The notes under the pieces were generated by a model, which did no database searches, had not been told where the DNA came from, and worked only from the letters and a program-made list of their open reading frames with translations. From Unio delphinus (taxonomy: Eukaryota; Mollusca; Bivalvia; Unionida; Unionidae), in the NCBI GenBank assembly GCA_029339505.1, contig JAQISU010000132.1, forward strand, positions 4,541,001 through 4,605,000: a stretch of DNA of 64,000 nucleotides, written 5' to 3'. Shown piece after piece: positions 43,250 to 56,729 of this stretch; the first letter of the stretch is position 1, and each line of letters begins with the position of its first letter. A program made the position numbers and the translations under genes.

Positions 43250-44810
43250 CATATAAATTAAATTTCATACATATGTCAAACTGTTAAATATCAAATTATT
43301 CGATTTCAGGCATTGTCATGGTGAAAATGATTATATTTGAATAATTCGCCGATAACACGTTTTGGCAAATACTAGTGTACTCATTGCTCGGACATACAAA
43401 CATAAGGTGTATATATATATTTGTATATACCGAGACAAAATATGACATCAGTTAAAAGTTGAAGCGTTGTTGCAAAAGCGGGCAAAGCAAATCTTCCTTG
43501 CTATGTGCCGAATTAGCCTCATAAGAAGTCGTAACTTCAATTATAACACATATTCAACTGGTATCCGAAAATAACCGAGATTCATTTTGGTCGATATCGG
43601 ATAATAAATACCGTCCAAAATAATGTCATTTTAGTAGCAGTTTATATATTAATTAGATTTGAATTCCTGCATTTTAACATGATCAATATGATTATGTATT
43701 CATCTAACTGGTCTTATAATTGAACAATATGCTAACTAGAAATTAGTTTCCGTTTCCCGTAAACATTGGCAATATGAATGCTTATTTATGTAGTTAGAAT
43801 GCTATCTGCAAAACAAATCGACCTAAGAATAATTCGATATTGTGCACACAAGCATTACTATTACGTATTTCTTTATCTAGACTGATACATGATAATATAT
43901 TAATCAGGCTGTAATATCCTACCCCCAATGTGAATACATGTAGTGTGAATATCTAATTTGTGTATTTGTATAAGTATATAAAGATTGATACTTGTACAAT
44001 TTAAACATATTCCTCAGAATACAACCTTCCTGAATTGCACACCAGATACTAATGAGTCTTGGCTTCACTGTGCAAAATCATGTTGCTGCCTGGTGTATCC
44101 TGTCCTTCCCCGGCAAATGTCATTGTCATAAATAAACCAGCCAGTTCGTGTAAAGGATTTCAGAAGCGAATAACAACCTGCTACGTACAAATTACATCAC
44201 CTGTCTGATTTGAGCCAGGTCACAAATATCTTACCTTATATGTGTCCTTGATGCAAACTATTACTTTAAGGAATTTTATGAGTATCCAGTGTTGCAATGT
44301 ATGTATCCAATTCAGGTGGGTTTTAAAAAAAAAAGCAAATGCTGGTGGTTAATGCGTATTATTCAGAATTAGATGGGGAAATGAACAAGGATTCAAATTT
44401 CATCATGAAAATCCAATTTTGCACTAATGTCTGTTTTTTACTTATATGATTTCAATAATTAAAAATATTCGTGTTTGTAATCTTGTTCTTCAGTTTATTT
44501 ATTTGACTTTAGTATTCAAAAATTCCTATGTTCGCATAAATATCTTTAAGTTTATTTAGTAAAGCGAAACTCTCAAGGTTTGTATCTATCATTTTTAGCT
44601 TATTTTTTTGACTTCAGGAACCCAAGCTCTTGTATCGATATTGTCTTTTTCTCTTTGTGATAATCTGGTACATTCAATAAAAACAATCTCAGTTCCTCAT
44701 TGTGCTTGTTCGTTCTCATTTTCAGACCAAACAATTCACCACCGTATTCTTGCCGCTGTTTCTATTATTAAATTCAAGTCACATTTGGCGTAGTATAAAA
44801 CGTTATTGCA
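43250..44810. repeat. Duplicated segment, unit 1 (part b)
   Basis: Related along most of its length to 46960-48200 and, in parts, to 49130-49700. Shared marks include GTATATAAAGATTGATACTT (43975 and 47393), CTCAGAATACAACCTTCC, TCAGAAGC, ACATCACCTGTCTGATT and the end AATTCAAGTCA. A TATA-like box at 43977 precedes ATGAGTCTTGGCTTC in this unit, but the ATG is lost in unit 2. Confidence 0.7.
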
Positions 44811-45879
44811 ACTACTAATGGTCAGTGTGCATTTGTCAACGAGGCAATAAAAGCCTTGACGACTGATACTTTTGCGGACAGTATCGTGTATGTGGCGATG
44901 ATAATGATGGTGGTGGTGGTTATAATGGCTGTGCATGAAACTATAAACATAGAACCATTTTTTTAATTTGCCTATGCTTGTACTTTGTTACAACTAAACA
45001 TCAGCAATTTACAAGTAAGACGATTTGTCGGCTGCAAAGTAGTCATTCATTTCCCCCGTTATTAAATTATCGTTTGTATGAATCCTTTTGTGCGTTTCAA
45101 TCCAGAATGTATATCAGATGATTTCCACCATGCGTTTTACGAACGGATTACCAATCTACTGCTAGATGCAAAGTGTTCAGAATGTAATATTCAGGGCAGA
45201 TGAACCAGTATGAGGACTTCTTAGATAAGTTATCTAGAAGGAGTCGATATTTTTTCCTTAAACAAGGTTAACAAAAACACATACAGTGATTAATAATGAC
45301 GTTGTTTATTCATAACAATCAATTAAAGTTTTCGAAAAAGCCGTAACATTGTTTAAAGTGAATAACATTAACCACAACAAAACTGGCCTCTCCTGAATCT
45401 CTGCCTTACTCGATAGCAGGATAATGTTGGACGACACATACCAGTAAACTATTGAGAGAGCACAATATGTCAGCCTTGAAACTGTATTTTAAAAGAACTG
45501 GCATCGACTAATGGGCTAGTGGCATTCATAATGAAAGACATACCCTTATCATAATATAAATCAGAAGCAGTGAGAACATTATCGCTCTTGTGACGGTAAA
45601 CTAGTTGATGGCTCTTTCTATCTTCATTCTGTGGAGTTATAAAGTATCACAATAATGTTTTGCTCCTTCTACGTTTCGAGTTGGATGCAGGTGGTGTGGA
45701 TTTCACGTTATTTAGGCATGGAGCAATACAGCTGGATCCCAAATATATATTGAATTACGTACTGACTTAAATTTAGTTATATGTACCTTTTCATGTAAAA
45801 ACAGAAATTAGATATCGATATATCTTACTGCAAATGTAAAATGTCAGTAGCTACAAAAAGGACGGTGAACGTTTCAAAC
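44811..45879. other. Non-coding host sequence
   Basis: Between the duplicated units. No gene or RNA recognised. Confidence 0.4.
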
Positions 45880-48200
45880 TGTAGTATACTCATTGATGTG
45901 TTAGTAATTATCATCACTTTTTATATATGACTTATCTATTACATACCTTTCGTTTCTAATTTCATAATCCCATCGTCGAATATTCTGCAAATAGCATCTT
46001 GCGATCTTACCGTGCCCATCGTGTCTTTTGAATGAAGACGTATTTACTTGTGATGAAGTTAGTTGTTAACCCAATACGATGTTAGTTAAGCCCGGTCTGA
46101 AAAAGATAACAAACGTTCATCCGAAATCAAGGAATAACTACTGTTAAATTAAAAAAAATTATCGAAAGGATATCAGCTACTATATAAATAACTTATGTCT
46201 TAGGCATAAATTAGTATTTACTGTTATAGAACAATAAACTTATCCAAACTTATCCAATCCAAAATTAGCCAATATCTCTCATCGGTTTGCGTATGTCTCG
46301 GGCTGTCTAAAGTGGATATGTGAGTACACTGCCAGTAACATTCCGTTGTTCAGTAGATTTTACCGAGGTTTTCACTCCACCCTTTATACAGACCGCCATG
46401 TATAACCTATCTTGTGCTATATAGCGCCAATAAACTTCAACCCAACAGCATCAAAAATAACTCTAGAACATGTGCATGGTGCATGTATATTTATAAACAC
46501 CGTATAATATAGCTTTGCAAACAAAGCGGGAAAGAGTATTCACACATTTGTCTTAGTTTACCTAGTGGAAGTCAACTAAGGTCCTGGTATTTCCGTACGT
46601 CTGTCGTCCGTCGTCCTTCTTGCGTTTTGTCAATAAATCTACAGTGTTCATTTATGAACAGGACCCGATCAATCTTGGTGCATAACTTGTTCCATCGAGA
46701 ATATGACGTAGTTGATTATGGACGATGAAATGAGCATGCTTACGTGTACATGGCCGAATCTACGAAGACCCAGAGGCTTTATTATTAGACGTATTTATGG
46801 AATCCCTTACCCGATGTCTCATTATTTCAAATTCCCAAACGAATTACATGTACATTCCAAAAATTATTGTTTTCAAGTCAACACATGAATGCACCAGAGT
46901 GCTTATTATATACCGTCCTGCACTTAAGTTTTCTCTGAACTCAGATATGATCTGAATGCGTGTCATTACCATACAACAATTTACTTCAACAGTACTGTAG
47001 TTCCAATATCGCTTTATACAGTGACTATATAGGAATTCCCGTAATTGTAAAGACGTACTCGAGTTTAGGTAGATCGATACGTGTGCAATACGTATACATC
47101 GTGAATATGATTATGTATTTGTCTAACTGGATTGACAATGAAACAAACTAATTAGAAATAAGTCCCATCTTCTCATGAAAATTGGCAATATGAATGATTA
47201 TTCATGTTGTTAGAATGTTATCTGCAAAATAGATCGACCTGTTAATAGTTCAACATTGTGAACACAGGCAACATAAATACGAATCTCCATAGCAAGACTG
47301 ACACATGCTTTCTATATTGATCAGGTTGTAATTCACTACCCCCAATATGAACACAGGTAATGTGAATGTGTAACGTGCGTATTTGTATAAGTATATAAAG
47401 ATTGATACTTGCATAAGTTGCAAAAAATCCTCAGAATACAACCTTCCAGAAATACACACCATATACTTTATAAGCCTTGGCTTCTCTGGGTTAAATCCTT
47501 TTGCTGCCTGGTATGTTCTGTCATTCCCCAGCAAATATCATTGATATAAACAAACCAACCAGTCCGTGTAATGTATTTCAGAAGCCTGTAACAACATGCT
47601 ACGTTACGTACAGGTTACATTACCTGTCTGATTCGAGCTAGGTCACAACTACATTACCTAGTATGTCTCCTTGATGCAAACTATTACTTCGTGGTCTTTT
47701 ATGAATATAAAATGTTGGAATGTATGCACCCTGTAACGTTTGTTAAAAACAAATGCAGGTAGTTAATGCACATTATTCAGAGGGAACAATGAACAAGGAT
47801 ACAAAGGCCATCACGAAACTATAATTTTGCACTTATGTTTCTTAGTTTACTTATTTGATTTCAATAATTAAAACAACCGTCCTTGCAAACTTGTTCCTCA
47901 TTTTATTTATTTGACCTGAGTATTCCAAAGCACCCATGTTTGCATAAATATATTTAAGTTGATTTATTTTACTTTATTAATGAAAAACTCCCAATGTTGG
48001 CATCCATCCTTTTTAATTTAATTACCTGACTTTAGGAACCCAAGTTCTTGCACCGATGTATTCTTTCTTTCAACTAGACAGTCGTGCACATACAACGAGC
48101 TAAAATCCTCATTTTGCCCGTTTTTATTCTCCCCTTCCGATCAATCGATTAACTAACGTGCTATTGCCGCTATTTATATTATTAAATTCAAGTCAAATAA
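45880..48200. repeat. Duplicated segment, unit 2
   Basis: The first part (45880-46500) matches 39405-40020. The second (46960-48200) matches 43250-44810. The part 46500-46690 matches 48480-48560 plus 48807-48900. It includes the SINE tail remnant at about 46385-46450. Confidence 0.7.
45947..46019 (-). CDS. Putative first coding exon, unit 2
   Basis: Minus-strand ATG at 46019, 24 codons (MGTVRSQDAICRIFDDGI and onward), then AAAG|GTATGT. Paralogue of 39480-39552, with identical exon length and donor. Function unknown. Confidence 0.4.
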
Positions 48201-48564
48201 ACGTCCAGTAGAATTCAAGGAATAGCTACTGATAAATTTTAATAGTATCGAAGGGATATCAGCTTGTGTATCGAAGGGATATCGAATATCGAAGGGATAT
48301 CAGCTTGTGTATCGAACATCAGTGTCTTAGGTATACATAAACATTACTCCACCCTTTATACAGGCCGCCATGCTTAACCAGTCTTGGTTAAGACTGGTAC
48401 ATTTGGTACATTTCAAACCAGTATCAATCAAAATAAGTCTAGAATATATGCAAAGCGCATGTACACCTAAAACACAGTATATAATTACTTTGCAAACTAA
48501 CGGGGAAAGAGTATTCACATATTTGTCTTAGTTTACCTATTGGAAGTCAACTCAGTTCTTGGTA

Positions 48565-48805
48565 GGGGCCCCGACTGGCCGAGTGTTCTGAAGCGTTCTC
48601 CGTTACGAATCATTGCCTTCTCACCTCTGTCTGCGTGGTTCGAGTCTACGATTCGGCCAGTGTGGGTATTTGAGAAAGCTTGCCCGTAGCTTCTCTTGGG
48701 TCGGTGGTTCTTTCCGAGGGTTCGTCCTCCACAATTAATACTGACCGCCATGTATATCATATCGTGTGCTGCAAAATGGCGTTAAACCCTACAACAGTAA
48801 AGACA
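48565..48805 (+). mobile_element. tRNA-derived SINE, full length
   Basis: A-box TGGCCGAGTG (48577) and B-box GGTTCGAGTCT (about 48638) lie 50-60 bp apart. The conserved core GAGAAAGCTTGCCCGTAGC follows, then TACTGACCGCCATGTATA and the tail GGCGTTAAACCC. It is flanked by TGGTA on both sides (48560-48564 and 48806-48810). Comparison with unit 2 shows the empty site, so both ends are well defined. Confidence 0.85.
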
Positions 48806-49710
48806 TGGTATGGCCGTGCGTCTGTCGTTCGTCGTCCTTATTGCGGTTTGTCAATAAATCTAGAGGGTTAATTTATGAACAGGACCCGATCAATATTGGT
48901 GCATAACTTATTTTGTACTCCCTTTCCCAAAACAAGTTTAATTCCTTAAAAATATTGTTTTTATCTCAACAAATGAATGCACCGGGGTGCTTATCACACA
49001 CCGTCCTACACTCAAGATTTTCTGAACTAAAATATGCTGTGCATGTGTGTCATTACTGTAAAACAGATTTCTTCGACATTACTGTAATTCCATCACTTTA
49101 TACAGTGACTAGATTGGAATTCACGTAATTGTATACACGAACACGAGTTTTGTTAGATCGAATACGTTGGTTAGATAATAGCTATAAACAAAGACAATAT
49201 AAATGTGTATTTGTACAATTTTATAATTATATCATGAAGACTGATACGTAAAAAGTTTATATAAATACCTCAAAATCCAGCCTTCCTTAATTTGCACCAT
49301 GTATTTTTTCTACGCTGCCTGTGCAAATTCAAATGTTGCTATAAACAAACGAACCAAACACAGCAGAGAATATTTTAAGCATACAGCAATGCGCTAGGTC
49401 GTGAATAGGTTACATGACCCGACTAAATTATTTTTCTCCTGTAATATGTATACCTCTTTCATGTGGTTTGTTCAAGCAAATCCAGGCAGACAAATTATGG
49501 GAAATAGGTTAAGGAGAAGATTGAATAACGGCTAAATTGTCACAGCAAAACTACAAAGTTAATATACCTGTATTTCAGATATTTCTTTGAACTCAGTAAC
49601 CCCAGTACTTTTTATTTTCCGTCTGTCCATCAGATGCAAGTAGTATGTGTCAAACTCAGTATTCTCCCTTTTCCTTCCTTCCTTTTCCTCTCAAAACCTT
49701 CACCGTCATA

Positions 49711-49736
49711 ACAACAACAACAACAACAACAACAAC
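49711..49736. repeat. AAC microsatellite
   Basis: (AAC)n, about 26 bp. Confidence 0.9.
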
Positions 49737-50854
49737 TCTTACTGATACTACTCCCGATGATGCTATGCCTATAATGAAAGCACCTCAGATGTCGACGATT
49801 ATTACAAGAATTACATAAATGAAGTTATTAATACACCGTTGTTTCTACAAGATTGAATATATAGGTCATAAAATCTACTACCATATAATATTTTAAATCT
49901 CCATGAAATACTCAAGACCTGCCCGATATATTTTTTTTTTTTTTGGGGGGGGGGGGAAACCAGACAGATGCCCCCTCCCCTATTGAAAAAACTAAAAAAG
50001 TGCCTTTATGTATGAGTGTGTTCCCCCTGATGTGTAGTTTTAGTGTTTTTTAGGAAATTCCATTTAGTTACCCTAACCTTTTATCCCATCGGGATTATAT
50101 GAAAATAGGAGGATATTTTGGTCCTTAATGCTTTCTATGACAATTTTACCCGAGCTCAGAGGCCCATCATGGGTTTCTTGTCTTTATTGTTTAATGTTAT
50201 CCCTGGCTAGGGGTTTCCTGTATCCTGTGTGTGTTATTTGTGTTGTGCTGTTTGTATGTTGCTATATGTATACATATGTATACAGTGTATCTTGTAAGAA
50301 TAGAGTATTTGATCAATAGTTCCCAGTTGTTTAACCATATAAATGACCCCTAAACGGTCTTGTTTTTAAAATAGATTCTATAGTTATATTTAATTTATAT
50401 TTTAAAAAAAAAAGTGAATTTGGTACAAAAACATGGTGTCCTAACTTTAGTTTCAATGGTTGTTTTCAACGTATTGTTTTAATGATTGCTGTATGGTGTT
50501 CCATGCTTTGTAATCTTTCTTATTTATATAATGGGTCTACCTTGGATCGAAACGGGATCCGTACAGTTTTTTTATTTTGTTTGCACATCATCCGTCTCGA
50601 TCTCTTTTTGACCTTCCTTTATTTATCGTTAATTCCCTATTCCATGCCGAAAAATGATTTTAACTTCCCTTTAAACGGGCTTTCTGTGTAGATTCATACG
50701 TATATAGATATAGATTCATACGAATCTCCACAGAGTATTAATGAGTGTTAGTCACCAATGACTTTGTATTATAGCATGCTTATGTGGGGGTATGTTTTAA
50801 AATAAAGAAGTAAACTATCTAATGTGTGAGTTGTGTTGATTGTGCTTATTTATC

Positions 50855-53800
50855 TAGGTGAGTTTGTTTCCCAGCTCTTTCACGGGCCTGCTCACTTCTC
50901 GTACCGCCATGTGATTTAGCTTCGTGTTTTCATTACTAGCACTTTCTCCACCTGAGGTCCCTGTCCCTCCCTTCTATTTAATTTTTCTCCTAATTTAAAG
51001 ATTGTTCCGCATGCTATCATATTCCTAACTATGAACTTGGTTATTTTGTGTAAAACATCTTAAGAAATATTTCCGTCTAGATATAGTAAATTTATTTCAT
51101 TTTATTGCTGTTTTTTGTTAATATTAGAGATGATATCGTTTCTCTCTTGTAGGATAGATTTGCATTGAGGGATGATATGTTTTTTTGAGAAAGTGTAATT
51201 TTTGCATAGTGGAGATTTCGGCGACACTACTATCATATGCAATTTCACTGCTGTTCTCCTGTCAACCACGCATCGTGCATGTATTTTAACAGGATACATT
51301 TAATTTGTAAGGATCCTAGTCTGACCCAGTTTCCCCATGCCCTATCCCAGTTAATATTTATGTGTTTTGTTCTACATTATTTTTGTCCTTATTTGTTGTG
51401 TGTTATGTTAGCCATTTGTATGCGGATTTTGTGTCAATTTCCCATAGTTTCTTAGCGTCCCTATATTTATAAAGTAAATCTTTTATCGATCTTAATTTTC
51501 TTGGAACCTCTAAGAGTTTTATTAGTGTATTATTCCTGTATATGTCGTTTCTTTGCTTCATAGAGAAACCAAAGTAGTAAATATAAAGCCCATGCCAAGC
51601 TATGTTAGGCTCCTCTTTAATATCCTTAAACCTGTTTAGAATGTTGGTGCATTTAATTAGGGTCGGGTGCGGGAGGCCTAGGCCTCCCCTTTTCCCTTCC
51701 CAATATAAAGTTTCTTTGTTGGTGTAGTGCATTTTAAAGCCCCATAAGTATTTAATAATTTCGTTATCTATTTTTTTTTTAGTGTTGTATTTTTAATGTC
51801 AACCGTTTTTTACTTATAATTAAGGTGCACATACATATAATTTTTGGCAACTTGTGCTCGTTCCAGTAAGCATATTGGCATATTTTCCCTGATTTCCTTC
51901 AGATTCCATTTCATTTCGTCTTTTCCAAAATTTATACCTAACGTTTTTATATTGTCTTTTATTAAAGGAGTAGGTAGCCCATAATTCTTTCCTCTTCAGT
52001 TTCTTATTAATACAATTTCTGTGTTTTCGGGATTTATCTTAGATCCCGAAACATTCCTAAATTTTTCAAATTCCTTTATTAGTTCATTATAGTATTTTCC
52101 ATCTTGGATAAAGTTTGTACAATCGTCCGCGTATTGCATCATCTTCACTTCTTCTTTGATATATGGAACTTTGATCCCTACTATTTTTTGAATGCTTTTA
52201 ATTTTGATACTTAGTATTTTGATTGCTATTACGTATAATAGCATAGATAGTGGGCATTCCTGCCTCACCGATCTTTGTATTTCAAATTTATCCGATTTTG
52301 CCCCATTTACCTGTACAACTGAGTTTATATCTTTATACAGGATTTTGGACCAGTTTTGGAAGTAGTCTCCAACGCCAAATTTTCCCAGTGTCTTATATAG
52401 GTAATTTTACTCAAGTCTGTCAAAGGTTTTTTCCTGGTCAATTAGTACCATAGCACTATTATTACCAGTCATATTTATGTGTTCTATGATAGTTTTAATG
52501 TTTAAAATGTTGTTTAGTATATCCCTACCTTTCGCCCGCTAGATTGGTTTATATTTATGATTGGGTCAAGATACTCTTTGACCCTTTCAGCTAATACTTT
52601 ACTGATAATTTTGTAATGAATGTTAAGGAGTGAGATGGGTCTTCAATTTTTAATTTCATTCCTATTACCCTTTCCCTTATATTTTAATGTAATCATTCCA
52701 TCCCTCATGGTGTTAGATATGTTTATATTCCTTAATACAATGTTATTATATAACCATTCTAAAACTGGCGACAACTCCCTGCAGAAGTTTTGATAGAATT
52801 CTGCTGAGAGCCCATCTCTCCCTAGTGATTTAGTTTTAGATAATTTCCCTATTGTCGCTATAATTTTGTATTGCGATATGAAATCCTTACATTTGTTTTT
52901 ATGTTCTGAGGTAATTTTCTCACAATTTGTCTCTCGTAAGTACGTTTCAATATCTTCGCCTGCTATCTTCTGTGAAGTATATAGGTCCTTATAGTAGCTC
53001 TGTATGTAATCCAGTATTTGAGTTTTGTCCGTCAGTACCTCCCTTCCCGTGTTTAAAGTTTCTAGTGTTCTTCCCCCCCCCCGCTTAGTTCCTTCCTTCT
53101 ATATAGCCCTTCTGCGTTTTCATATAGTTTTGTTAAAATACCTGCTGTTCTTTTCTTAAATTTGCTAATCTTAAGACTAGTGTTTTTTGTGCTCTGGATT
53201 GTTGTTGTGTTTATTAAATTTTCTAAAGCTTCTATTTCTAATTTAAATTTCCTAGTCCTTTTTTTGAGTGTTATATCGCTATCTTTCGAAATGTAACTTT
53301 TAATTTGTCCCTATCTTCTATAATATCTATATTCCCATTGCTTTTAAAATCTTCTATTTCCCTTTTAATATCTTTTATAAATTCCTCATTTTATAATAGC
53401 TTTGTGTTTAATTTCCATGATCCCCTCCCTCATTTAGTTCGTTTGTTTATTCCTACTTCTAAAAGTTTGATAATCTGATATCCCTGCTTTTATATATTTA
53501 TTTATTCCAAAAGATGTGCCCCAAAATTTATTTATTCTACTCGCCCTTTCATTTTTGTATGTGTAAGTGTACTCCACCCTCAGCATATTTAAACGTCTGT
53601 ATATATCAATCAAATTTAGTGAGCTCATGGTGTGTTTCATTATATCGTTAATGTTTAAGTCATCGTAGGTCAGTTTTCTGTTTCTGTCTATTTCGTCCCC
53701 TACCCAGTTAAAATCCCCTCCTATTATCAAACTTTCCGTTGTGTAGTTTTCTAAGTATTCCATAAGTTGTGCTGCAAATATCTTTAAATAATTGTTTCCC

Positions 53801-54105
53801 ATTTTCAAATGAATTAATCTACCCTTTAAAAACTCCCTGTCATCTACCTTTTCCCATGTACGTCCCATTTTATTTTTGATCATAGTTGCTACCCCTCCTC
53901 CTTTATCCCCTCCTACATAGTTGTTGCTAATTATTACACAGTCCATCTCCCTTTCGAGTTGTTCCTTTATTTCGTCCGTTAGTCCATTATGTGTGTCTTG
54001 TATAAAAAGTAAGTCAAAGTCCCCTATTTGTGTCAATTTTGTTACTTTTGTTTTGCTTTAACCATTTACATTTATGAACAACAAACATAAGTTTTGCTCT
54101 TCCAT
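50855..54105 (-). pseudogene. LINE ORF2: endonuclease-reverse transcriptase
   Basis: Starts MEEQNLCLLFINVNG (ATG at 54105; a TAA at about 54060). The APE-type endonuclease (53434-54100) shows LLFIQDTHN, KGGGVATMIKNK, IIGGDFNWVGD and the ISDYQ motif, with SDH changed to SDY. The RT domain (about 51990-52700) has QECPLSMLLYVI and the catalytic YADD near 52125-52135. The C-terminal region has GGLGLPHP (about 51690) and a degenerate tail to about 50855. Several frameshifts divide it, so it cannot make a full enzyme. Family placement as L1/Tx1-like rests on the endonuclease plus these RT motifs. Confidence 0.8.
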
Positions 54106-54119
54106 TAGTGTTTTTCCCC

Positions 54120-55363
54120 AGGTGGCCGCTTATTCTAGTGGTTATAGGGTTAGTGGCTAGTGCTTAACTTAAATCCCTACATATTCCCCCTTTTGAGGGG
54201 ATCCCGGGTAATCCTTGGCTGTTTTGACAGTGCTATCTAAATTTGTCCCCCATTTCCATTTCTTCAGGGGCTGTGTCATTTCTGGTATCTAAGGTACTCC
54301 TTATTGAACTTCCCCCCTCGGGTGTTTCCTGGGCGTCTCCTAGGGCTATTATTGGTGCTTTTTCTATGGTCTAAGGTGCTTTTACTCGCCCTTTTTCCGT
54401 ATTCCCTCCTCCAAAGATTGAGACAGGGCCTCCTGCTTCTTGTGTGTTTCCTTCCTCGATGTTCTTTACTCTAGGGATTAGGATAGGTTTACAGCGTTCC
54501 TTTTTGGTTGTTTTTTTTTTGCCCGTATAGGGGTTGATGTTTCTACCGGTGTCATGTTTTCTGAGATATTGAAGGAACCGGCTGGTTCTTCATGAGTTAG
54601 GGCTGCAAAGGGGTTGGTGGTCGTAAAATGGGGTATCATCTTTTTGGGTGTCTCACTTGGAGTTTTGTTTGGCGTAAGGATATCCTGTCTAGTTCACAGT
54701 TCTTGTACCAGGAACGCAAATGAAAACCCATTCAGTAAAAGAAGGGCGGGATCTTTATCGCATCTTCCTTATCCACTTTAATAATCCGTACTCCCGATGT
54801 TATTGTGTTGTACCCCCAATAGTTCACCGGCTTGTTCCCCTTGCTTCGTACTTCAAAGCGGTTAAACAGTCTGGACTCTAATTCATGGGTCTCTTTTTGG
54901 TACGGCAATCCATGGAAGTGGACCTATACCAGCTTTGGACCAATTTCCCTTTCAAAGGGGGATTGGGCGTTTCGTGTACGTGTGCGGTCTTCCCTTTTAC
55001 ATTAAAGGTCTCACACTGTAACAGTGTTTTATACTGATCTACTGGGTATAACATGAATCGTTTGGGCCCTGCGGTTTGTAACGCGGCGATGTTTGTCATA
55101 TCCGTCCCCTGGGCTTGTAGAGCTGCCAAGATTTCAATTTGTTTGGGAGCTACATCATTCCCCCTAAGTCTATCAATTGGCAGCCTCTTTTGTGTTAGGT
55201 CAAAAGGACATTGTCTTGTACAACTACCTCGAAATACAAGTGTAAACGATACCTACTTCCTTTTAGTGTATCCCCTATATTGGCGATCCCTGAGGAATGG
55301 ATGAGGCTACTTGGGGTTTGTTTTTGTTCCCCCAACCATGGCTATCTGTCCTACTTCTGCCAT
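54120..55363 (-). pseudogene. LINE ORF1 protein
   Basis: Minus-strand ATG at 55363 (MAEVGQIAMVGGTKTNPK). The frame holds to about 54880 with TAGs at about 55307 and 55259, then breaks. The stretch GPKRFMLYPVDQYKTLLQ to FEVRSKGNKPVNYWGY has an RRM-like strand pattern, as expected of ORF1 nucleic-acid chaperones. The rest to 54120 is Pro/Thr-rich and degenerate. Confidence 0.55.
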
Positions 55364-55627
55364 TCCAAGATAAGAGGATTGATCAGCAAGATTGTAAGAT
55401 GATTGTAAGATAAGTGTAACAAATGTTCTTCAAAAGATAATGTAGACAATCTATAGTGAAAAAACAACGTGAATATAAGAAAGTAAACTGTGACCTCTAG
55501 GAATAATCCTTTCGTAAATCCAAATAGTAAACCCAAGACAAAAACGACTACCTAGACTTCTCAACTACAAGAATATATACACAAAAGAAATTGATCAATT
55601 ATTTATGCATAATAATCACTTTAACTA

Positions 55628-55780
55628 ATATACTTTATTCATCAGTCAGCAACATCAATACATCTATATGTGGGATTTTGTCCGTAGCAAATTTAGCATT
55701 GATAATTGTCGTCTTACACGATTCACATACTTGATCAATAGAGTAAACACAAAAACCTTGATTCAGCTTGTTCCATGAGT
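55628..55780. repeat. Continuation of the duplicated segment after the LINE
   Basis: Related to 40066-40150 (ATACTTTATTCATCA, GTAGCAAA-TTAGCATTGA) and to 40885-40950. It shows that the LINE split a pre-existing copy. Confidence 0.65.
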
Positions 55781-56300
55781 TTGACAGAGGTCAGACACGA
55801 TCCCGTCGTCTTCGCTAGGAATGCCTTCCACAAACACGATGGTATCACCTTGACTGTCTCGCAAGAGGCTGTACGCCGATTGTCACTCGTTGTAACACCA
55901 CACGATACGTTTAGATGGACGATCGATCAAATGATGTTTATGTTCGGTCAAATGGTTAACTCATTCGGTTTTGCCTGAAACGCTAGTCCTTGCAATTAAC
56001 ATGTTAAAAGGATGGCTCAGATAACATGCCTAACAACTAGCATGATCTAAGTTTTCATCGATGACTTTGACTGTAGAAGAGGAAGGAGTAGAAATAGAGA
56101 GATAGTCATATTAGTGTATTTTATGTCACTTATGACAAAAAAACGAGGACGACAATATTTTGTAGATTTTTATATTTAAAATGCAACAACACGAAAACAA
56201 AAATACATAAGAGCTAAATGGGTAAGTACAGCAATAAAATACACATTACAATGATTCAAGTGGTATATAAACAAGTCTCTGTACAACATGGATTTGGTAA
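55781..56300. other. Non-coding host sequence
   Basis: A 67-codon ORF at 55775-55978 has no recognisable domain and no promoter or splice context. Nothing else is seen. Confidence 0.35.
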
Positions 56301-56500
56301 CTAAAGTGCCCTAGAGGATGTGTGTACTGTTCTTGCAGTCTCTACATTGCGTACCGTCACACAGGTGTCCTCCCGGAATGGTCGTCCGGGAATATCCATG
56401 ACAGTCCTGTCCTGAAAGGTGTGATTGTCCTCAGTGAGAGATTCTACTTCTAACACTGTCACTAACACAGGTTTATCTGTGACCTTTTGATTGGACGTTC
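56301..56500 (-). CDS. Possible terminal coding exon, weak
   Basis: The minus strand is open for about 66 codons to a TAG (56301-56303), with protein-like composition (VLVTVLEVESLTEDN and onward) but no Met and no clear acceptor. It may be a last exon or a chance ORF. Confidence 0.2.
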
Positions 56501-56729
56501 AATTTTAGGATCACAACGCGTGAGATTAATGGTCTACCTCTTTAGTCCAGACCTCAAATCCCCAACTTTTCCAGTCACGTACATCTGTTCGTACCTACGT
56601 TTCTCTTGATTTTGATTTTTTATAATAAGGATCTACACTCACACAGGTACATCATGGAGTTAAAAAGGAAGTTTTAGTTTTAATTTGTTTTGGCAAACTG
56701 AATACTATCTCTTTTCGACAGAATTGAGC

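Larger units (their letters stand above)
48201..49930. repeat. Duplicated segment, unit 3 (shorter, interrupted)
   Basis: Starts with a local triplication of GAAGGGATATCAGCTTGTGT (about 48250-48315). It then follows unit 2 in order but with deletions. A SINE sits at 48565-48805 and a LINE begins at 49931. Exon 1 of units 1 and 2 is not present. Confidence 0.65.
49931..55627 (-). mobile_element. L1/Tx1-like LINE retrotransposon, near full length
   Basis: A minus-strand element of about 5.7 kb. The 3' end is the oligo-A tract (T run at about 49929-49944 on the plus strand). The flanking host DNA, CAAGACCTGCCCGATATA on the left, resumes as ATATACTTTATTCATC at about 55628, matching the uninterrupted sequence in unit 1 at 40053-40080. 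The ATATA word repeated at both edges is a short candidate target duplication. ORF1 is 5' of ORF2. Both ORFs carry frameshifts and stops. Confidence 0.75.

Noticed and set aside
55775..55978. Possible histone gene upstream of the stem-loops
   Set aside because: The 67-codon ORF shows no histone-fold similarity and is on the wrong side and strand for the minus stem-loop.
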